From contig JXTC01000004.1 in the NCBI GenBank assembly GCA_002914845.1, forward strand, positions 2,103,600 through 2,167,599: 64,000 nucleotides of DNA. Direction: 5' to 3'. Below are positions 1 through 11,343 of the stretch, one piece after another. Under the pieces are notes generated by a model. That model did no database searches. It was not told the origin of the DNA and was given only the letters and a program-made list of their open reading frames with translations. This DNA is from Trema orientale. Taxonomy: Eukaryota; Streptophyta; Magnoliopsida; Rosales; Cannabaceae. Numbering within the stretch: the stretch's first letter is position 1; every line of letters begins with the position of its first letter. The position numbers and the translations under genes were made by a program.

Positions 1-89
1 AGCAAATATCATAATTGCATATAAGAGAAAGTTGTTCATACTCAAAGGGTATAATTGGAAATATGCTTTTTAGGACAAAAATCCCAACA
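1..89 (-). repeat. Start of a Copia-type LTR, running off the left edge
   Basis: Read on the minus strand from 89, the sequence opens with TGTTGGGATTTTTGTCC, a common start of plant Copia LTRs. It directly abuts a reverse transcriptase reading frame that is broken off. The first 28 bases resemble the start of the LTR at 5850, but the bases after that do not. It may therefore belong to a related but different Copia family rather than be the partner 3' LTR. The other end lies outside the window. Confidence 0.5.
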
Positions 90-3065
90 GTACTTGTATA
101 CACAAGGTTCATCAACATTTTAATCGAAACCATAAGACTTGATCGTCTCATCAAATCTTAGATTCTATGATCTTGAAGTTTGCTTAAGTCCATAAATGGA
201 CCTAAGTAACTTGCAGACAATCTGCTCCTGGCTTTTAGCTACAAAACCTTCTAGTTGCACCATATAGATAATTTCTTCAAAATAGCCATTCAAAAAGACT
301 GTCTTGACTTCCATTTGTCATATTTCATAGTCTAAACATGCTACAATGGATAAGAGGACATGTATGGATTTAAACATGGCTACTGGCGAGAAAGTCTCTA
401 CATAATCAACTCTCTCTTTTTAGGTATAACCCTTTGCCACTAACCTAGTCTTGAATTTTTCAACTTTTCCATTTATACCTCTTTTTCTTTTATAGATCTA
501 TTTACATCCAATAGGCTTGACATCGTCAGGTGGATCTACAAGTTCCCAGACAGAATTAGAATACATGGATTCCATTTCATGGTTCATAGCCTCTTGCCAT
601 TTTTCCTTATCAGAATCTTCCATTGCATACTTGTATGTTAATGGGTCATCTTGGTTACTATCAGAAATAGCAACATGTACTTCTCCAACTTTCCTGTAGC
701 AAGCAGGTGGTCTAATAACTTTTCCACTACATTGAGTTGTTAAGGTATTCTGATCTGGAATAGTGGTCTCATAATTTTGTCGTTCAACAACTGTTGTCGG
801 TTGTGGTCTAATCTGATCAGAAAGTAATTCCTTTAGTACAACTTTACTTCGAGGTTTAAAATCTGTCATATAGTCATTTTCAAGAAAAGTGGCATTTGTC
901 GATACAAGTACCTTTTTCTCTTAAGGACTATAAAACAAACGTCCTCTTATGTCTTTTAGATAGCCTACAAATAAACAAACCTCTGTGCGTGGTTCTAACT
1001 TCCCAATCTTTCCTTTCAGTACATGTACTGGGCACCCCCATATGCGAATATGACGTAAACTAGGTTTACACCCATTCTACAACTCTAAAGGTGTCTTTTG
1101 GATAGACTTAGAAGGTACTACATTCAAAATGTAAACAGCGGTTTGTAGTGCATAACTCCAGAATGAGAGTGGTAAGGAAGAGTAGCTCATCATTGATCTA
1201 ACCATATCAAGCAACGTTCGGTTTCTCCTTTCTGTAATACTATTCTGTTATGGTGTTCCAGGTACTGTGAGTTGGGATAGGATGACATTTTCCAGCAAGT
1301 GATCCTGGAATTCATTATCAAGGTATTCACCTCCTCGATCTGATCGAAGAGTTTTTTATGACTTACCTAATTGCTTTTCAGCTTCTGCTAGGAATTCTTT
1401 GAAATTTTCAAAGGTTTTAGATTTTTTTTTGCATTAGGTACACGTATCCATATCGTGAATAATCGTCAATAAATGTGACAAAATATTCGTAACCACCTCT
1501 TGTTTGTACATTCAATAGACCGCATACATCGCTATGCACGAGCTCAAGAGATTCTTTGGCCCTTTCACCCTTTGCTGAGAAAGGTCTCTTAGTCATTTTC
1601 CCTTCTAGGCAAGATTCACAAACTGGTAGAGTACCAGCATTTAGCTCTCTTAAAGGACCATCCTTTACAAGTCTGTTTATCCTATTTAGATTGATATACC
1701 CTAACCTAAGGTGCCAAAGATATGTAATGTCGTCATGAGAAACTTTTTGCTTTTTAGGTTTGGGATGTTCTACTTTAAACATTTCGATATTAAGCAGTGA
1801 TTGTTCGTCCGGCCTTAACATGTAAAGTGCATTCTCCATTTTTGCAGAACAAATATTTAAACCATTTCTAGAAATAATAATCTCATTATTAAGAAAAGAA
1901 ACACCAAATATTTGTTCAAATAGTCTTGAAATAGAAATTAAATTCCTACGAAAATCAGGAATAAAATAAACATTGTTCAATAATTAAAATAAAGACGGAT
2001 GACTCTCACTGCTTTTACCAAAACTTTGGCTCTATTACCGACTCTCACCTTGAATTCCCCGTCGGTAAGCTCCCTTGAAGAACTAAGTATCTGAAAAGAA
2101 GAACAAACATGATTAGTGGCTCCTGAATCAACTATCCAGGGAGATATATCAAATAAATCTTCTTCCACTAAACAAGCTTCTACAACAAGTAAATCATATT
2201 TACCTTTCTTCTTCTCTTTTAACTCGGAGAGATACTTGTTACAGTTTCTCTTCCAATGCCCATCAACTCTGCAGTGAAAATATTTTCTCTTAGGCTTTTT
2301 GTCCTTGGAGTTGTTCTTCTTGGTGCTTGTGTTGCCCTTCTTGCTCTTTTTAGGCTTAGATCCAGAGGCACCCTTTCTCTTCCTCATCTTGTTTTTGTTA
2401 GAGGTAGAGGGATTTTCTTCTGCAATATTTACTTTAGCAACAGTTGCTGAGCCATCTTTACCTTTATCTTTCGATATCAATTCAAAGGTTTGCAGTTCAT
2501 TGAGCAGTTGAGTCATCGTATAATTGTACTTGTTCATAACATAGTTACTCTTGAACTGAAGAAAATTAGATGAGAGTGATTCCAGAATCATACTCACCTG
2601 AGTGCAGTCATCGGTCGTAGTCCCGTGAACTTCAGCCTCTCCAAAGTAATTGATCATATTCAAAACATGATCTCTCACCGAAGTTTCTCTTTTCATCATT
2701 GCATTCATAGCCTTTTTAATGGCGTCATGACGAGATTAATCAGATTGTTGCCCAAACATGGCCTGGAGGGACTCCATTATCTCATAAACAGTCTCTATCC
2801 TTTCGTGCTTAGCTCTAAGCACGTCATTCATGCCTGCTAACATATAGCAGCGAGCTTTATTATTGGCATGAGTCTACTTTTCATAGCTTTCTCATGCAGC
2901 ACGAGTAGCATTAGCAACGGGTTGTGGAGGACATTCCTCTATAAGTACAAACTTGTAGCTTTCACTAACAAGCACGATATTCATATTACTTTTCCACTTG
3001 ATAAAATTATCTCCAGTTAATTTTTCGTTTGCAAGTAAAGCGATAATGGGATTCGAGGTTGACAT
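90..3065 (-). pseudogene. Copia gag-pol polyprotein, broken
   Basis: Gag begins at 3065 (MSTSNPIIALLANEKLTG) and hits a TGA at 2892-2894. It resumes to about 2300 with a basic stretch and a zinc knuckle reading YFHCRVDGHWKRNC, in which the first cysteine is replaced by tyrosine. The protease signature is DSGATNH (about 2130). After a frame break, 1980-1417 encodes the pre-integrase HLRLGYINLNRI segment and the start of the integrase core (HSDVCG, FIDDYSRYGYVY). Reverse transcriptase starts near 530 (WELVDPP) and continues to about 92 as VFLNGYFEEIIYMVQLEGF and YGLKQTSRS, with in-frame TAG and TAA. It ends at EPCVYK, before the YVDD catalytic motif. No RNase H follows. This is a degraded, non-functional copy. 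Confidence 0.85.
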
Positions 3066-4013
3066 ATTTACTGAAATTAAATAAATAAAATAATATTCAA
3101 CATATTTGAAAATAAATATCACAAAAAATTCAAAATAGTAAACGTGATGCATGATGCATGTAAGTTAATACATAAACTTATTTACTAATTCGACGGTAAT
3201 TCAATTTTCTCTAATTAGGTGCCATCGTAGGATAAATCACATAATTATTAATTGAATTGAGACATTCTCAATTAATAAATAAAACATTAAAATATCTCAT
3301 ATTTTCTTTTATTTATTAACTACCGTTTTATGGTCAGGATACTATTAACAATTTAATTGTATCCTCATGAGTGTAACCCATTACTTCAGATTTTAGTAAC
3401 TTAACTCAAAATTGCTGCTATAGGGTAGGTCAATTTTGAAATACATTCTAAAATCCTATCTCTTGGAAATTAAGCCTTGTTATTAATTTAAATAGACACC
3501 CTCCGTAGGGAGGACGAAATCTAAGCGTATCTAGGCGCCAATTAAATCTCACGGTGCTTAATTAATAATAGATACCGTGGGATATATTGTCATATACCCC
3601 TCTTCCACTCATTATTTTACTAATAAATATCTAATGTTTTATTTAACCTAGTTATTATATCTAATATAATTTTCTAGGTTAAACTTTTAGTCCAATCTTA
3701 TTGGTCCTAAATAAATTATTAGATTTTCTAAAAATCTAAATTTATTATTATAGGAATAATTTGGCTCATCTAATTAATCTAATTAATAAAGATAGCCTAA
3801 ATTAAATAAGTGTGGTATTGTCAAAATTTAACTATTAAACTTAAATCACATTATTCAATTTTTTTATTTTATTTTAGTGTTATATTATGTGTGATATATA
3901 TAACATGACCATGCATTATAATATGTCATTCATTATACTCACTCATAGTCATTTATGAATGTCATGCATATATGTTATATTCATGCTAAAATAGTTTAGT
4001 TTACTTAGTCAAT

Positions 4014-4572
4014 TGTTGGAATTAAAAAATAATTTTCACAGCGGAAGATTGGCCCAGGAACATTCAAAAATTTTCTCAAAACAATTGACTATATAAGTGC
4101 ATAGTATTAATTCATAGCAAATAGGAATAAACAAAGAGAGTAGATTTAATACCTCTTGTAGCCTATCAGCGGATCCTAGCTTTATTGTCTTCTAAACTAC
4201 GATCTCTCAAGCATAACTGGATGAACGTGTGGGCGTTGCATATAATTTCTTAAAACTCACACTTAGGCACTTGCAATTTTCTCAACACATGAGATTACAA
4301 GAGTTTGTTCTACAGAGAATCGGAAGACACTCTTCTTTTTCTCTTTAGTTTTTGGAGGCTCCGTAGAAAATAATACATAGTAATATTCTATTTTCTGCTA
4401 GGATTTCCTTTATATATATATTTATTAAACTATTTAATAAATAATATATATTAATAAAATCATATTAACGTATATATATACAATGTTTTAATGAAAATTT
4501 GAATAGTTTTATAAAACTTTTTTAAAGAAAACGTAAACTTTTATATATATATATATATATTTAATCTAATTG

Positions 4573-4608
<36 letters not shown>

Positions 4609-5850
4609 GCAGATAATTATTTCACTTTCAGTCAGTTTCTCAATTTCTATTTATCTAATTATCTGATAATTAGATATTTTTAAATTCAAAATTTAAATAA
4701 ATTGGGAAACTTATCCCTCCATAAATTTAAAATTAATTAATTTAAAATTAATTAATTAATTAATTAATAACTATTATTAATTACATATAGATAAACTATT
4801 TATCTAGACAAAGTGTTCAGTAACAGAAATAATGTAATACCCAGTACAGTGTTTGTAAGATGTGGAATTGGGGACCTATGGACCTGTAATTCAAGCTCCA
4901 ATAAATTATGAGAATTAATTAAACTCTTTATTTTATTTGTCTAATTTATTAATTCTAATATTACTTCACTAAAAATCTGGAATTGCACCCACGAAGTTTC
5001 AGAATTAATTCACTCAGAAAACAACGAGCAGTCCATCGATTTAATTATTACATGTAGTTCAATCCTCCATAAACAATTCATAATTGGAGCTAGGTCATGT
5101 TCTGTTTACCTCTCCAATTACATCTTTATCCTTGTGTACCATTGATTCTCTGATGAACAATTAATTTATAAATATATTATAAATTGAGTACTCAAACTGT
5201 TTAAGTCCTGAAGCAATATACAAGGGAATCATCTTTCTAGCTTCCGAATAGAAGGAATGGATTCCGTATCTGTAAGTTACATTCTCAGCTACTCATTTCA
5301 TCATGCTCCCAAGATACAAGTATTTCGATCTGTTTACGAAACAAAGCTTTAACAAGTATGTTAAAGAACATAATGTTATAAATAAGAGTCTATAATTACT
5401 CAGGATTAAGATTGATCTACATATGATCATCTAGTGACATTATTTGAACTCTCAACAGTTAACGGAATTTATGTGAGATTCAAATTATGTTTGATCCAAT
5501 TCTATATAATCGAATTATATAAAATACCTCCATTGTGATGTCAACACATCAATAGTCCGGATAAAACTATTACATTCTCAATGTTAATGGACCGTACTAA
5601 TAATATTTAATTAAAGATCCCAAACTTTAATTAATTATTACGGATTATATTTAGTTTATTATCCATAAACTTAATCCTCATGTATATAACACTTATATAC
5701 TAAATTTATGGCCACATAAATAAACTAAAGATTTTTTGATATTTAAAAACATATTAATTATGTACAAATTCAAATAAAAAAATGTCATTTTATTAATTCA
5801 GTAAATATCTAAAATATATATGCTTTTAGGGCATAAACCCTAATAGTTAT
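4014..5850 (-). repeat. Putative 5' LTR of the Copia element
   Basis: On the minus strand this block starts TATTAGGGTTTATGCCC, an expected TG start mutated to TA, and ends ...TTCCAACA. The TGTTG/CAACA short inverted ends are typical of Copia LTRs. It is about 1.84 kb, long but within the range of plant Copia LTRs. The sequence after its inner end (ATTGACTAAG) only weakly recalls the usual initiator-Met primer binding site, in line with decay. It contains several (TA)n tracts near 4535-4600. Boundaries are inferred because no partner LTR is available for comparison. Confidence 0.55.
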
Positions 5851-5897
5851 AAATGACGTACTCTTATTTGAGAGCTAGCTTTGCAAATTACAATCAC

Positions 5898-6994
5898 TTA
5901 ACAATGTTTTTGGACAATTTTTTGGAGAGAGAGAAAAAACTCTTGGGGCTTTGAGAGCATCACCATGTGGTCAGCTCCCAAAATCAACTCCACCTCTTTG
6001 GTTTGGCTGTTCTCAATGAGCCATCTTTGGAAATCTTCATCAAAAAGCCCATCTTTTTCACACACTACGAAAACCCTTTTGACTGTCCCGAATTTTTCTT
6101 CGGTTAGCAAGGATTCCTTTGCCAAGTCTTCTAAGAACAGCCCACTTGGCCTTAGCATCATCTTACCTAGTTCTAGGTCCTAAAAAGAAATTAACACAAA
6201 CATATTAAAAGCTCTCTCTCTCTCTCTCCTTTTTCTTTTTCTGAAAAAAAAAAAAAAAGAAATGTGAGCTACTGAGCTTGATTAATATTTACTCACCTCT
6301 GTTTGGCAGCACTGATACATCTTGGCTGCCATGTAATTTGGTCCAAAAATGGCTGAGGTTGGTGGGTTTTCAGGTCCATAGTCGAAAGTGAACTTACAAT
6401 CCATGAGGGATTCCATTGGAGTCCTCTTAAAGAACTTGTTCCAAAAAAAGACACCCAAAACCAGATAGTTAGATATTACAAATGTATATATATATATATA
6501 TCATAATATATGCAACTTATAGTAAAACTGATATATACATAATTACGTCTAGAAGGAACTTGCAATATGTACAATATTTTTTAATATATGATTATAAAAA
6601 AAAATGTAATATTGTAACCATATAATACCTCTTGAACTAGAGTTGCGGGTGGAGATTCCGAGTTCGGAATAAAAGCTGTGACATAAATTGCTACTAAGAT
6701 CTTCTCTGGGAAATACTCCATGGCTAAGGAAATTCCCATGCCTCCGTAGCTGTGACCAACCAAAACCACCTTCTCATGTTGAGGCAGAGACTCCATGAAC
6801 TCCATTAAGGGCCGAATATAGTCAGAAAAGGAAGTGATCTGGTCAACCCTCTTAGGGTCAACGCCACTGCTACTCATGTCCAAGGCAGTGATTCGGTGAC
6901 CCAATGATTTGAGCAATGGGACAAGCTTGTACCAGCACCATGCTCCATGGCATATTCCATGAACCAGAACAAAGTGATGGGTTTTCTCAGCCAT
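5898..6994 (-). CDS. Methylesterase 1 of the array (SABP2/MES family), intact
   Basis: An alpha/beta-hydrolase of the plant methylesterase family, which hydrolyses small methyl esters such as methyl salicylate, methyl jasmonate or methyl-IAA. The actual substrate cannot be read from sequence. Three exons: 6994-6629, 6434-6297 and 6179-5898, with GT-AG introns in phase 0, giving 261 residues against 260 for tobacco SABP2. The oxyanion region is LVHGICHGAWCW (residues 10-21). The nucleophile is Ser82 in GHSYGG. The acid is the Asp of VCEKDG and the base is the His of GADHMVM, so the triad is complete. The start MAEKTHH was chosen over an in-frame upstream ATG because it matches the family N-terminus. 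No signal peptide is present, so the protein is probably cytosolic. A hydroxynitrile lyase is a less likely alternative, because methionine rather than lysine follows the catalytic His. The Copia LTR begins 47 bases past the stop. Confidence 0.9.
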
Positions 6995-7374
6995 TAATTT
7001 GTTTTGGCTTCTAAATTCATACAATGTTTTGCTTATGATATCTCCTTTTAAAGTTCCCAAGTGTTCTAAACAAAACATCCTGATGAGTGATGATCAACAT
7101 TAGGCCCAATTTTTATTTTCTATTTTTATTTTTTATTTTTATTTTTAAAGTCTTCCATTAATTGTCTGAGTTGGTAAGTATATAAATTATATTTTCAACT
7201 GTTTTTTTTAATTGCCTTTTAATATTGAATTTATTAGTATTTAAGGAAGAATTGGGATCAAACATTGGGTGAACTGCAAAAAATAAATGCAAAGTGGCGT
7301 GGACCTCGAAGAAGTGACTATTTTGATTTGACTTTTTATATAAAAAAACAAAAAAGAAATTTGGCAGAGAATCC

Positions 7375-7380
7375 CACGTG
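7375..7380. promoter_or_regulatory. G-box (CACGTG) upstream of methylesterase 1
   Basis: A perfect CACGTG within the palindrome CCCACGTGGGG lies about 380 bases upstream of the methylesterase 1 start codon. G-boxes bind bZIP and bHLH factors, including those of jasmonate and ABA signalling. Its role here is inferred from position only. Confidence 0.3.
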
Positions 7381-7711
7381 GGGTTAAATGATTAGCTCTG
7401 CTGTTGTCAGCCGACAGCGTGTCTTGTTTCCCAGACAAACAAGCATACCGACGCATACCACGCGTTGAATTTTGAAAACACCACCACCTTAAACGACATA
7501 TCGTTTTAGATACAGAAACAAACAGGCATGTTGTTTACTTCAATTATATCATGACTTGTCATTATTGTGCTGCTCATATCCGCTCGAACCCATCTTTTGA
7601 TGCATGATATAGTCGAGTGGCTTAATATGTATCGTCTTTATAATGCTTCCATCAGCTACGTACCAACTAGCTTTTACATAGATATATATATGTTTATGTA
7701 TATTCATATAT

Positions 7712-7969
7712 GGTTGCCAATCCAGTAGATAATTTTTTGTTTACTTATGTGTACGTATTTTTTTTTTAGCCGTTAGATCATCATAGCCGTTGGATCATCA
7801 TCTAATGGTGATCCAACGGCTATAATAAGGTGCATGAAAAGACGTGCATTATTAATGCTATTTCTCTCTCTTATTTTTTATAATAAAAAAATGTGCATGA
7901 TAAATTTTCATTAGCCAAATTGATGCCTATGCATAGGTTAAAAAAAAAAAAACCTACTGGATTGGTACC
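7712..7969. repeat. MITE copy 1 of a (TA)n-associated family
   Basis: About 258 bp, starting GGTTGCCAATCCAGTAG and ending CTACTGGATTGGTACC, so the ends are inverted repeats. Inside are the family hallmarks AGCCGTTGGATCATCATC with its inverted partner GATCCAACGGCT, and a CTCTCTCTTA tract. It is flanked on both sides by TA-rich repeats, with TATATATATATATATAT directly after the right end. There is no coding capacity. Confidence 0.7.
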
Positions 7970-8337
7970 TTATATATATATATATATATGGATGAGTTTT
8001 CAATACGTATTTTTGTTTTTGTTCCATGGATAGATAAGTTAGACTAATTTAGAAATAAACTTACAATAACAAGTCATCTCATTCAATATATTAATTTCTA
8101 ATTTATTTTTTTCTTTATTTTTTAAAAATTTAATTTGAAGTTTAATTTTTTAATTACCTTTAATTTAAAATTATATGTATTATTGTATCTTCAATATTTC
8201 GTAAAATTTATTTTTTACTATATGAAAGGTAAAATCCAATGTAGCATAATTTTCATATTATGAATAAATTATTTTTTTAAATAAAAAAATATGAATAAAG
8301 CAACTACATTGAAAGAAAATTTGTTTAAAAAAAATTA

Positions 8338-8806
8338 GAGTTTTTGGCATGATTAGTCTCTGAATTTTTCGATGATTTGCAATGTATCCCCCTGAACTTT
8401 TTTTTTTTACAATTAGGACCATGAATTTAGAATTTTTGGCAATATATCCCCCGAACTTTTTTTTTGGCAATTAGGACCCTGAATTTAGAGTTTTTGATAT
8501 GATTAGGCCCTGAATTTTTCGTTGATTTGTAATTTATTTTTTAATTATTTAAAAATTTGCATATAACTCAGGAGATATATTACAAATTAGCGAAAAATTT
8601 AGGGACTAATTATGTCGAAAACCCTAAATTCAATATCCTAATTGCCAAAAAAAAAAAATTTCAAGGGATACATTACAAATCTACGAAAAATTCAGGGGCT
8701 AATCATGCCAAAAATTCTAAATTCAGGGTCCTAATTGCCAAAAAAAAAGTTCAAGGGATACATTGCAAATCATCGAAAAATTTAGGGACTAATCATGCAA
8801 AAAAAC
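8338..8806. repeat. Foldback element with long inverted arms built of subrepeats
   Basis: The left arm (8338-8540) carries repeated units such as GGCATGATTAG, CTGAATTTTTCG, ATGATTTGCAATGTATCCC and GGCAATTAGGACC. The right arm (8560-8806) carries the same units in reverse complement. Each arm holds two to three copies of a unit of about 100 bp. As single-stranded RNA it would form a long imperfect hairpin. Open frames here are by-products of the A-rich repeat and are not called as genes. Confidence 0.7.
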
Positions 8807-9129
8807 CCAAAAAATTATGCATGAATTAGCTTAAAATTTGTACATCTTTTGTTATTTTTTTTTTCCAATGAATAAGACAGTTGAAAGTGATTTAAAATTA
8901 TTTAGTATTTTTTACTAGTTTCATTTTTTATTAAAATAAAAAAATAAAAAAAATTGACCAACTCATCAGGTTACCCATCTTTTTTGTTTTAAATAACTTT
9001 CTATATTTATATATGTATTAACTATAATAATTTTTTTAGTAAATCTGCTAATATTATTCTATCCATTAGATTAAAATCCAATGGCCCAAATTAGAGTACC
9101 CATCTATGGAGTAAAAACAAAAATCTCCA

Positions 9130-9345
9130 TTGAAATTTTTTTTTAGTTTTACATAGTTATTATTTTAGCTAATGAAAATTTATCATACACATTTTTTATA
9201 GTAAAAAATAAAAGAGAAAAATAGCATTAATGATGCACGTTTTTTAATGCACCTGATCATAGCTATTGGATCACCACTAGATGATGATTTAACGGCTAAA
9301 AAAAATGTGTACACATAGGTTAAAAAAAAATACCTGATCATATAT
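9130..9345. repeat. MITE copy 2 of the (TA)n-associated family, left end worn
   Basis: It carries the family core in reverse orientation: a CATTAATGATGCACG segment, the GGATCACCACTAGATGATGATTTAACGGCT hairpin region and ACACATAGGTTAAAAAAAAATACC, followed by a (TA)n tract at about 9343. The left boundary is approximate because that end has diverged. Confidence 0.5.
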
Positions 9346-9358
9346 ATATATATATTCC

Positions 9359-9585
9359 TAATCCAATAGTCTAATAGGTATTTTTTTAACCTATCTATAA
9401 GTATTTTCATTTTTAGCCGTTGGATCAATAATCTAATGACTATCATAATTTGGATAGTTGAAAAAAAATAATAAAATAAATGCATGTTATTTAATATTTT
9501 TCTCTCTTCAATTTTTACCATAAAAAAAACATGCGTAATAAATTTTAATTAGACAAAATAATAAATACCTAATGGATTGATGCCC
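9359..9585. repeat. MITE copy 3 of the (TA)n-associated family
   Basis: It begins CCTAATCCAATAGTCTAATAGGT and ends ACCTAATGGATTGATGCC, with AGCCGTTGGATCAATAATC inside. It is separated from copy 2 only by a TA repeat, so the two copies share one microsatellite-like site. Confidence 0.6.
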
Positions 9586-10434
9586 TATATATTTTTCTTT
9601 CCTCGTTTTCTTTGAAATAATGGTGCGTGAATTTAATTTGTACATATAAAGGATAGACCGATTATGGATAGAAGCCCGTAATGAGCAAAGTGTGCAAAAT
9701 TAATTAATACGATTAAATTAATTCAGGATTACTGAATCAAAAAATGCTTGTCTTGTGATTTAATGGCTTTGTTTATTCTCGTTCTGTCGTTGATCGACCT
9801 TATATGTACCATTTGTTTCCTATCCTTAATTGTATCTTCTTTTTTTTTTTTTTTAAATGGTATGTCCTATATCATCCGTGTTTAAGAGATCATTAGGAAT
9901 TCTAATACTACTAGCTAAGGATTCAAATAAGTTGTTGAGACACGATACCAAGAGAACTTGTAGTAGTCTATAGGATTCTTCTAAATGGGAGTTCGGGGAT
10001 AGACTTTTAAGAAGTACGTGCGACCTTGTGGCAGCCGTATGTACAGGGTGAGAACAAGGGATGTAGAATAATTCTTTGTAAGCTTGGTGAGCTTTTGGAT
10101 ATTTTTGGGTGCTTATTGGTGGTATTCGGTGGGCATAGGTAAATATTGAACGAATAATCTTAGATTATTGTATTCGTTTTTTTTTTTTTTCTTTTTTTGT
10201 ATGTGTACAGTTATTACATAGGTGTAAATTCAATCAAAAATTAAGATCAGAATTGTATTCTTGGCCAAGTGTGTCACGTAACATGGCCTTAATTTAATCT
10301 TCTCTTAATTACGGAAGCTCTTTAATCGGATAAAATATCACTGATCTATTGACCGAAAATCGAAAAAGTTTCCTTTTCAATAATTATTTTATGGCCGATC
10401 CGTCAACCCCAACCCTCCATTTTCGTTTTCTTTT

Positions 10435-10594
10435 GGGCCCGTTTGGGATAACTTTTACTTCCTGAAGTAAAAGCTCTAGAAGATCTTCCTGTAAAAGCCT
10501 AATTAAAAAAAGATCTTTTGACAATTCATCCAAACACCCCCAAAAGTAACTTTTGGGCTCCAAAAGATCTTTGGAAGCTATGCCAAACAGGCCC
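10435..10594. repeat. Small hAT-like MITE (GGGCCCGTTTGG ends)
   Basis: About 160 bp with ends GGGCCCGTTTGG and CCAAACAGGCCC, a signature common among non-autonomous hAT-type elements in plants. Internal inverted segments AAAGATCTTTTG and CAAAAGATCTTT support a hairpin. The flanks are T-rich and a clean 8-bp target duplication could not be fixed by eye. Confidence 0.6.
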
Positions 10595-10788
10595 TTTGTC
10601 TTTTATTGAAAGATGCGTGTTTGCATGAATGGAAATGATGATATTTGGCTTGCTTGAATTCGAGTTGATCTCAATCTCAAAAGTATATACCTCTCATAAA
10701 CAATAAAAAAAATAGTAGTAAAATTAGAATTAAAACGGCTAAAAGACTAAAACCCTGTTTAAATAGGAATAAGAGCTTAATATTTAAG

Positions 10789-11152
10789 GATAACTGTAAA
10801 AAAATATCCTGAGGTTTAGGCGTTTTGTAATTTAAAACCTGAAGTTTAGACTTTACAAAATAATATCTTAAAATTAAGAAAGTCTGAAAATTAATACCCT
10901 CAATTGACTTTTTGAATAATTCTAATGGATAAAATATAATAATATCCTCAAAATTAAGATGAATAATATAGATTAATCTAGTTTAAATAGAGGATATTAT
11001 TATTTTTTCATTTCTAAAATTGGTCCAAAAATTTATCTAGGGTATTAATCTTCAGAAATTCTTAATCTCAGAGTATTATTTTGCAAAGTCTAAACTTTAG
11101 GATTTAAATTGCAAAACACCCAAACTTCAGGATATTCTTTTGTAGTTATTCT
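10789..11152. repeat. TIR element with about 150-bp inverted arms
   Basis: The left arm reads ATATCCTGAGGTTTAGGCG, then TTTAGACTTTACAAAATAAT. The right arm gives the near-identical ATATCCTGAAGTTTGGGTG and TTTAGACTTTGCAAAATAAT on the opposite strand. The centre (about 10930-11010) is unique and AT-rich. There is no coding capacity. It lies between methylesterase 1 and methylesterase 2. Confidence 0.65.
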
Positions 11153-11343
11153 TAATATTTATTTGATAAAAAATTATTAATTTTTGTCGTCGGTGATACA
11201 ATACTTACACAATACAAGTGACACTCCATAGAATGGGTACATCAAAATATAAAACTCAACTAGTTTCGTGTAACCGCCATATGAGTTTTATTATAATAAG
11301 ACATATACAGTGATGCATAACCGATAAAAATTATAATGATCAA

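Larger units (their letters stand above)
90..5850 (-). mobile_element. Decayed Ty1/Copia retrotransposon, minus strand
   Basis: Reading right to left: a putative 5' LTR (5850-4014), a leader of about 0.95 kb, gag with a zinc-knuckle remnant, a protease motif DSGATNH, a GAG-pre-integrase segment, an integrase segment and the first half of reverse transcriptase. The coding part holds several stops and frame breaks, and RNase H is missing. The order protease, integrase, reverse transcriptase identifies Copia rather than Gypsy. The element is dead on its own. Its right LTR boundary lies only 47 bases from the stop codon of the neighbouring methylesterase gene. Confidence 0.85.

Noticed and set aside
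8557..8829. An open frame of 90 residues rich in lysine
   Set aside because: It follows the A-rich repeat units of the foldback element, and the repeated protein pattern mirrors the DNA repeats. No start context or homology is seen.
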